NCBI RefSeq assembly: GCF_008929045.1
Contig: NZ_VFAH01000027.1
Coordinates: 1-64,000, forward strand
Direction: 5' to 3'
From: Noviherbaspirillum aerium
GTDB taxonomy: Bacteria; Pseudomonadota; Gammaproteobacteria; Burkholderiales; Burkholderiaceae_D
Length of the DNA: 64,000 nucleotides
A program made the position numbers and the translations under genes. Below the pieces are notes generated by a model. That model was not told the DNA's origin. It saw only the letters and a program-made list of their open reading frames with translations, and ran no database searches. The first letter of the stretch is position 1. Each line of letters starts with the position of its first letter. Positions 60,318 to 64,000 of the stretch are shown here, one piece after another.

Positions 60318-61625
60318 TTGATAAGTCAACGGTTAAATAGCCATTGCTTCTGCGTGAGCCTCAATTCCGACACACTGAAACAAGCCTTAATCAGCGAACT
60401 GGGGTCACCGGATCTGACCGCTCTAGTCGAGGAACGCAGCCCTTACCTGTTCTCCGCACGCCCTGTGTTCATCTCGGAGGAGCAGGCGGCGCGGATGGCC
60501 GCCGTCATCCGCGCGGTGGAGGCCGTGGTTGCCCTGCCAGCGTATCGGGAACACGTGCTTGAGACTGCACCGGAGATAGCACGTCACGATCCCGGTGGCG
60601 CGAAAGGCGTCTTTTTCGGCTATGACTTCCACGTTGCGGGTGATAGCGTCGGCGTGATCGAAATTAACACGAACGCCGGCGGTGCAATGCTCAACGCGGT
60701 CATGGCGCGTGCCCACCACGCCTGTTGCCTCGATAACCAGACGATGGCATTAGCGACCGACCAGGCAGGCACGTTAGAAAAGCGCATCGTCAGCATGTTT
60801 CTTGACGAGTGGGCGATCGCTAAACGTGAACGGCCATTGCGCACGATTGCCATTGTTGACAAGGACCCTCGTCAGCAATACCTGTATCCCGAGTTTGTGC
60901 TGTTCCAGAAGATGTTCGCACGTAACGGCCTCCAGGCGGTGATTGCGGATCCGTCGGAGCTCAGCATCCATGATGGTAAGCTGACGCATGGCGCGCTGGA
61001 GATTGACCTTGTTTATAACCGGCTAACCGACTTCATGCTGGACGACCCGGCGAGTGCGGTCCTGCGTACCGCCTATCTGACGAACGCCGTGGTCCTTACC
61101 CCGCATCCGCAGGCGCATGCGCTCTATGCAGACAAACGCAACATGACCCTGTTCAGCAACGCCGACTGTCTCACGAAGCTGGGAGCCTCTCAGGAGGATC
61201 GGGATGTGCTGTTGCAGCACATCCTTCCGACCGAGGTGATCGACCCGGCACAAGCGGATCGCTTATGGGCGCACCGTCGCAATCTGTTTTTCAAGCCATC
61301 AGCCGGCTATGGCAGCCGGGCCGCATACCGTGGTGACAAACTGACCAAGCGCGTCTGGCAAGACATTCTGGCGGGCGGCTACGTCGCACAACACATCATG
61401 GCACCGGGGGACCGCGTGTCGGGATCGGCGGACGCGCCTGGATCCCTGAAATTTGACATCCGCTGCTATGCCTATCAAGGACAGATACAATGGATCGCTG
61501 CACGCCTGTATCAAGGGCAAACGACGAACTTCCGCACCGCGGGGGGCGGATTCGCACCAGTCTATCGTCTTCCTGATCAAGATGTTGCGCAGGCGACATC
61601 CGGCTGCACAAATAACTGCGGCTAG
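60318..61625 (+). CDS. Circularly permuted ATP-grasp enzyme
   Basis: The 435-residue protein has ATP-grasp motifs in permuted order: the metal-binding E-x-N block (GVIEINTNAGGAML, about 112-125) lies in the N-terminal part, while the ATP-binding Lys loop (FFKPSAGYGSRAAY, about 323-336) and a DIRCYAYQG segment (about 378) are C-terminal. This is like the glutathionylspermidine-synthetase group. ATP-grasp enzymes ligate carboxylates to amines, so a peptide or thiol product is plausible. It ends in CTNNCG. TTG 60318 follows GGAGAG. It lies 54 bp after copA. Confidence 0.72.
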   Translation: MISQRLNSHCFCVSLNSDTLKQALISELGSPDLTALVEERSPYLFSARPVFISEEQAARMAAVIRAVEAVVALPAYREHVLETAPEIARHDPGGAKGVFFGYDFHVAGDSVGVIEINTNAGGAMLNAVMARAHHACCLDNQTMALATDQAGTLEKRIVSMFLDEWAIAKRERPLRTIAIVDKDPRQQYLYPEFVLFQKMFARNGLQAVIADPSELSIHDGKLTHGALEIDLVYNRLTDFMLDDPASAVLRTAYLTNAVVLTPHPQAHALYADKRNMTLFSNADCLTKLGASQEDRDVLLQHILPTEVIDPAQADRLWAHRRNLFFKPSAGYGSRAAYRGDKLTKRVWQDILAGGYVAQHIMAPGDRVSGSADAPGSLKFDIRCYAYQGQIQWIAARLYQGQTTNFRTAGGGFAPVYRLPDQDVAQATSGCTNNCG

Positions 61626-61696
61626 CCGAGATACGTTATGTTCGTTGGCCGAAAGCGCAATACCTTGGACCTCATCTATTGAATAATGACCTTGCC

Positions 61697-62212
61697 ATGA
61701 AATTCTTGTTGCCTAAAACCCGGTGGCTTTACGCTGTCGTCCTCTCGACTGTTACGCTCATTCCCGCGTCGTACAGCCTTGCCCAGCAATCCTTGACGGC
61801 CGGTGTGCAAAAGCGTCTTGGCGACTTGTTCTCTGAATCCAAGGAAGAAGCGCTGCTGGAGCCAGACAAGGCATTTCAGCTGAAAGTCACCGCCTCGGGA
61901 CCCACCACCTTGATCGCCGAGCTGATACCGGCTCCTGGTTACTATCTTTATCGCGAACGCATTCGCTTTGCACTCAAAAATACAAAGGGAATTGCGATTA
62001 AATCCGTCAAGCTCCCTGCCGGGAAGGTGAAGAACGACCCAACGTTCGGAAGGATGGAAACCTACGAGAAACCGACACAGGCCGAGATCACGCTCGAGCG
62101 CGCGCCGGCGGCAAGATCGCTGACGCTGGCAGCAGGGTATCAGGGTTGTAATGAGAAAACCGGAGTATGTTATCCGCCAATGGATAAGGAAATCAGCTTG
62201 AACTTGCCCTGA
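61697..62212 (+). CDS. Stand-alone DsbD alpha-domain protein, third copy
   Basis: The 171-residue protein has a signal peptide (cut near SYSLAQ), GYYLYRERI and YQGCNEKTGVCYPP blocks, and the GDLFSESKEEALLEPD start of the domain. It has no membrane or thioredoxin domain. Cys spacing is again six. ATG 61697 is chosen over TTG 61679. It is in the copper region between the ATP-grasp and cueR genes. Confidence 0.83.
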   Translation: MKFLLPKTRWLYAVVLSTVTLIPASYSLAQQSLTAGVQKRLGDLFSESKEEALLEPDKAFQLKVTASGPTTLIAELIPAPGYYLYRERIRFALKNTKGIAIKSVKLPAGKVKNDPTFGRMETYEKPTQAEITLERAPAARSLTLAAGYQGCNEKTGVCYPPMDKEISLNLP

Positions 62213-62316
62213 CGGGTTACCAGGATCATGTGACCGAACGCTTGCAGGCGCGGGCTCCGCTCGCGCCTTTGCCATCGCCCCTGTCCGCCCCTACCTTCGA
62301 TGCAAGGCTAACGGCC

Positions 62317-62733
62317 TTAATGATGTATTGCCAATGGAGCGCAATGGCTGGTCGCGAGATCTTCGATGATCGGGCAGTCCGGTCGCTGATCGCCGTTGCA
62401 ATGCTCGACCAGATGCTGCAATTGGTTGCGAATCGATTGCAGCTTTTCGATATCCCTGTCGAGTTCAGCCATATGCTGGCGCGCGAGCGTCTTGACTTCG
62501 GCACTCTTGCGGGAACGGTCTTCCCATAGCGCGAGCAGGGATTTGATGCGTTCAATGGAAAAGCCGAGGTCGCGGGACCGCTTGATAAAACGCAGCATCT
62601 GGATATCTTGCTCTGTGTACTTCCGGTAGCCTGCATCGGTACGCGCGCTCGGGGGGACCAACTCGATGCTTTCATAATATCGGATGAGCTTGGCGCTGAC
62701 ACCCGAGGCTTTTGCGGCTTCACCAATATTCAT
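62317..62733 (-). CDS. cueR: CueR-type Cu(I)-responsive MerR regulator
   Basis: The 138-residue protein has the MerR winged helix (MNIGEAAKASGVSAKLIRYYE), Ser77 in place of the MerR Cys, and the metal-loop Cys112 and Cys120 (HCNGDQRPDC), the exact positions of E. coli CueR. Extra Cys131 (SHCAP) and His at the end are present. It should bind the promoters at 49507 and 56411. It lies downstream of a second Cu ATPase gene on the same strand. ATG 62733 with GGAGG upstream is preferred to 62736. Confidence 0.92.
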   Translation of the reverse strand: MNIGEAAKASGVSAKLIRYYESIELVPPSARTDAGYRKYTEQDIQMLRFIKRSRDLGFSIERIKSLLALWEDRSRKSAEVKTLARQHMAELDRDIEKLQSIRNQLQHLVEHCNGDQRPDCPIIEDLATSHCAPLAIHH

Positions 62734-62811
62734 CATCGACTTCCTCCGTTTCGATTTCCTGACGGTACAGGGCTAATTTCGCGTCCGATAGCATGTAACG
62801 TCGCTTTACCC

Positions 62812-64000
62812 TCAGTTCACAGCCGATCGTGGCTTCCAACGGCGAAGCAGCAATGCGTTGCTGACGACGCTCACTGAACTGAATGCCATTGCCGCCCCCG
62901 CGATCACCGGGTTCAGCACACCAAATGCTGCCAGCGGAATGCCGACCAGGTTATAGATGAATGCCCAGAACAGGTTTTGCTGAATCTTTCGGTAAGTCCG
63001 TTTTGACACGTCGATTGCGTCGGCAACCAGTGCCGGGTCGCCCCGCATCAGGGTAATGCCCGCGGTATGCATTGCCACATCGGTACCGGTCGACATCGCA
63101 ATCCCGACGTCGGCAGCGGCCAGCGCCGGCGCATCATTGATGCCGTCACCGACCATGGCCACCTTTCGGCCATTGCTCTTGAGGTTAGTGATGACATCGG
63201 CTTTGTCGGCCGGGAGCACTTCCGCGCGAAACTCGCTGATCCCGACTGCCGCCGCCACCATCCTCGCGCTACCGGGGTTATCGCCAGTTAGCATCACTGC
63301 ATGAATCCCCATGTCCTTGAGCCTGGCCACTGCATGTTTCGCGGACGGTTTCAATGTGTCTCCGAAGGCAAGCAGCCCCTCCACTTCCATCCCGGTATCG
63401 GACCGCACCGCAAGCCATGAGACCGTTCTGCCTGCCACCTCATGAGAGCGAGCGATTTCTTCCATCGCGGTCGTCGCCACACCCAGTTCCTGCATGAGCC
63501 GCCTATTGCCAAGGTAGACGCTCACGCCGCCAACCTCGGCCTGCACGCCGCGTCCCGGCAATGCCTTGGCACCGGTCGCAGCATGTAACGTAACGCCGCG
63601 GTCTGCCGCAGCCGCGGTAACGGCTTTGGCAAGCGGATGATCGCTGTATTGCTGCACAGCCCACGCATGCTCGAAAGCGTCCCGCTCGGACCCGTCACGG
63701 GCTTCAAGAGCGACCAGGGCTGGCTTTCCTTCGGTCAGCGTACCGGTCTTGTCGAAAGCGACTGCGGTGACCGCATGGGCGGTTTCGAGCGCCTCTGCAT
63801 CCTTGATCAGGATGCCGTATTTGGCTGCAATACCAGTGCCCGCCATGATCGAAGTCGGTGTGGCCAGACCCAGCGCACACGGACAGGCAATCACTTGTAC
63901 CGCAACGGCGTTAAGCAAGGCCTGCTGCCAATCACCGGTCAGTAGTCCCCAGCCAAAAAAAGTCACACCGGAAATCAGCAAAACCACCGGTACGAAGACC
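62812..64000 (-). CDS. copA: Second Cu(+)-type P1B ATPase, 5' end outside the window
   Basis: The C-terminal part of a P1B ATPase is visible (about 395 residues): VIACPCALG with the [12 protein letters not shown], the SDHPLAKAV (HP motif) and [16 protein letters not shown], then TM7/TM8 ([21 protein letters not shown]). The frame is open to the window edge, so the N-terminal metal domains lie outside. It differs from the copA at 57891-60263, so the region holds two Cu ATPases. The gene ends 79 bp upstream of cueR on the same strand. Confidence 0.92.
   Translation of the reverse strand, partial: VFVPVVLLISGVTFFGWGLLTGDWQQALLNAVAVQVIACPCALGLATPTSIMAGTGIAAKYGILIKDAEALETAHAVTAVAFDKTGTLTEGKPALVALEARDGSERDAFEHAWAVQQYSDHPLAKAVTAAAADRGVTLHAATGAKALPGRGVQAEVGGVSVYLGNRRLMQELGVATTAMEEIARSHEVAGRTVSWLAVRSDTGMEVEGLLAFGDTLKPSAKHAVARLKDMGIHAVMLTGDNPGSARMVAAAVGISEFRAEVLPADKADVITNLKSNGRKVAMVGDGINDAPALAAADVGIAMSTGTDVAMHTAGITLMRGDPALVADAIDVSKRTYRKIQQNLFWAFIYNLVGIPLAAFGVLNPVIAGAAMAFSSVSVVSNALLLRRWKPRSAVN

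Overview
The window is a dense metal-resistance region from a betaproteobacterium, most likely Burkholderiales and possibly Oxalobacteraceae. That placement is inferred from gene content: DUF4148 proteins, CzcI-type proteins, CzcCBA, PbrR/CadR regulators and DUF2933/DUF305 copper genes. No rRNA, tRNA, CRISPR array or intact transposase was recognised.

Layout. (1) 1-5.6 kb is accessory DNA: two related DUF262-like proteins, two unknown genes, a cluster of opposed 20-bp motifs resembling Tn7-type transposase binding sites (4.27-4.49 kb), and an unknown protein with a Cys-containing domain. (2) 6-10.5 kb is a MerR (PbrR/CadR) regulated operon: a CDF transporter carrying three tandem 66-residue metal-binding-like repeats, then lspA, a DsbD-alpha-domain protein and lnt. 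(3) 10.6-13 kb has an AraC regulator, a fatty-acid-hydroxylase-type membrane enzyme and two tandem mini-lipoproteins. (4) 13.4-23.5 kb (minus strand) is a Co/Zn/Cd cluster: CDF, DUF3703, czcI, czcC, czcB, czcA, a His-rich periplasmic protein, czcD, a second DsbD-alpha protein and a second czcI. (5) 23.6-26.6 kb holds PCu(A)C, SCO, DsbB and a DsbA-like protein, i.e. periplasmic copper delivery and thiol oxidation. (6) 26.7-28.2 kb has cadR followed by a TIR-domain protein. (7) 28.3-32.8 kb is an ars operon: arsR, arsI, arsN, arsC, acr3, arsC, arsH and an arsO remnant. (8) 32.9-33.7 kb is a yybP-ykoY-type Mn riboswitch and mntP. (9) 33.8-40.8 kb is a dmeR, DUF1289, dmeF, cusB, cusA, cusF, DUF411 run. 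(10) 40.8-49.2 kb is mixed: a CHRD pseudogene, diguanylate cyclase, nuclease-like protein, YVTN beta-propeller, two DUF4148 proteins, a GntR regulator, a CusF-like protein and a YqaA-type protein. (11) 49.5-64 kb is a copper island: a multicopper-oxidase operon and a copZ/copA operon, each behind a CueR-type promoter, then an ATP-grasp enzyme, a third DsbD-alpha protein, cueR and a second Cu ATPase cut by the window edge.

Together the genes cover cytoplasmic metal export (P-type ATPases, CDFs, Acr3), trans-envelope export (Czc and Cus RND systems), periplasmic oxidation and buffering (multicopper oxidase, cupredoxin, CusF, DUF411, DUF305), arsenic redox chemistry, and envelope maintenance (LspA, Lnt, DsbA/B and orphan DsbD-alpha domains). 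Control sites seen are MerR-type promoters with 19-bp spacers (four), an ArsR-type inverted repeat, an RcnR-type G-tract operator, repeated ATTACA-N4-TGTAAT boxes and a Mn riboswitch.

Points most worth following up are the triple-repeat CDF operon with lipoprotein-maturation enzymes, three stand-alone DsbD-alpha domains with an unusual Cys spacing, CusF-like proteins in which Met replaces the Cu-capping Trp, a circularly permuted ATP-grasp enzyme in the copper operon, a TIR protein behind cadR, and the Tn7-like end motifs.
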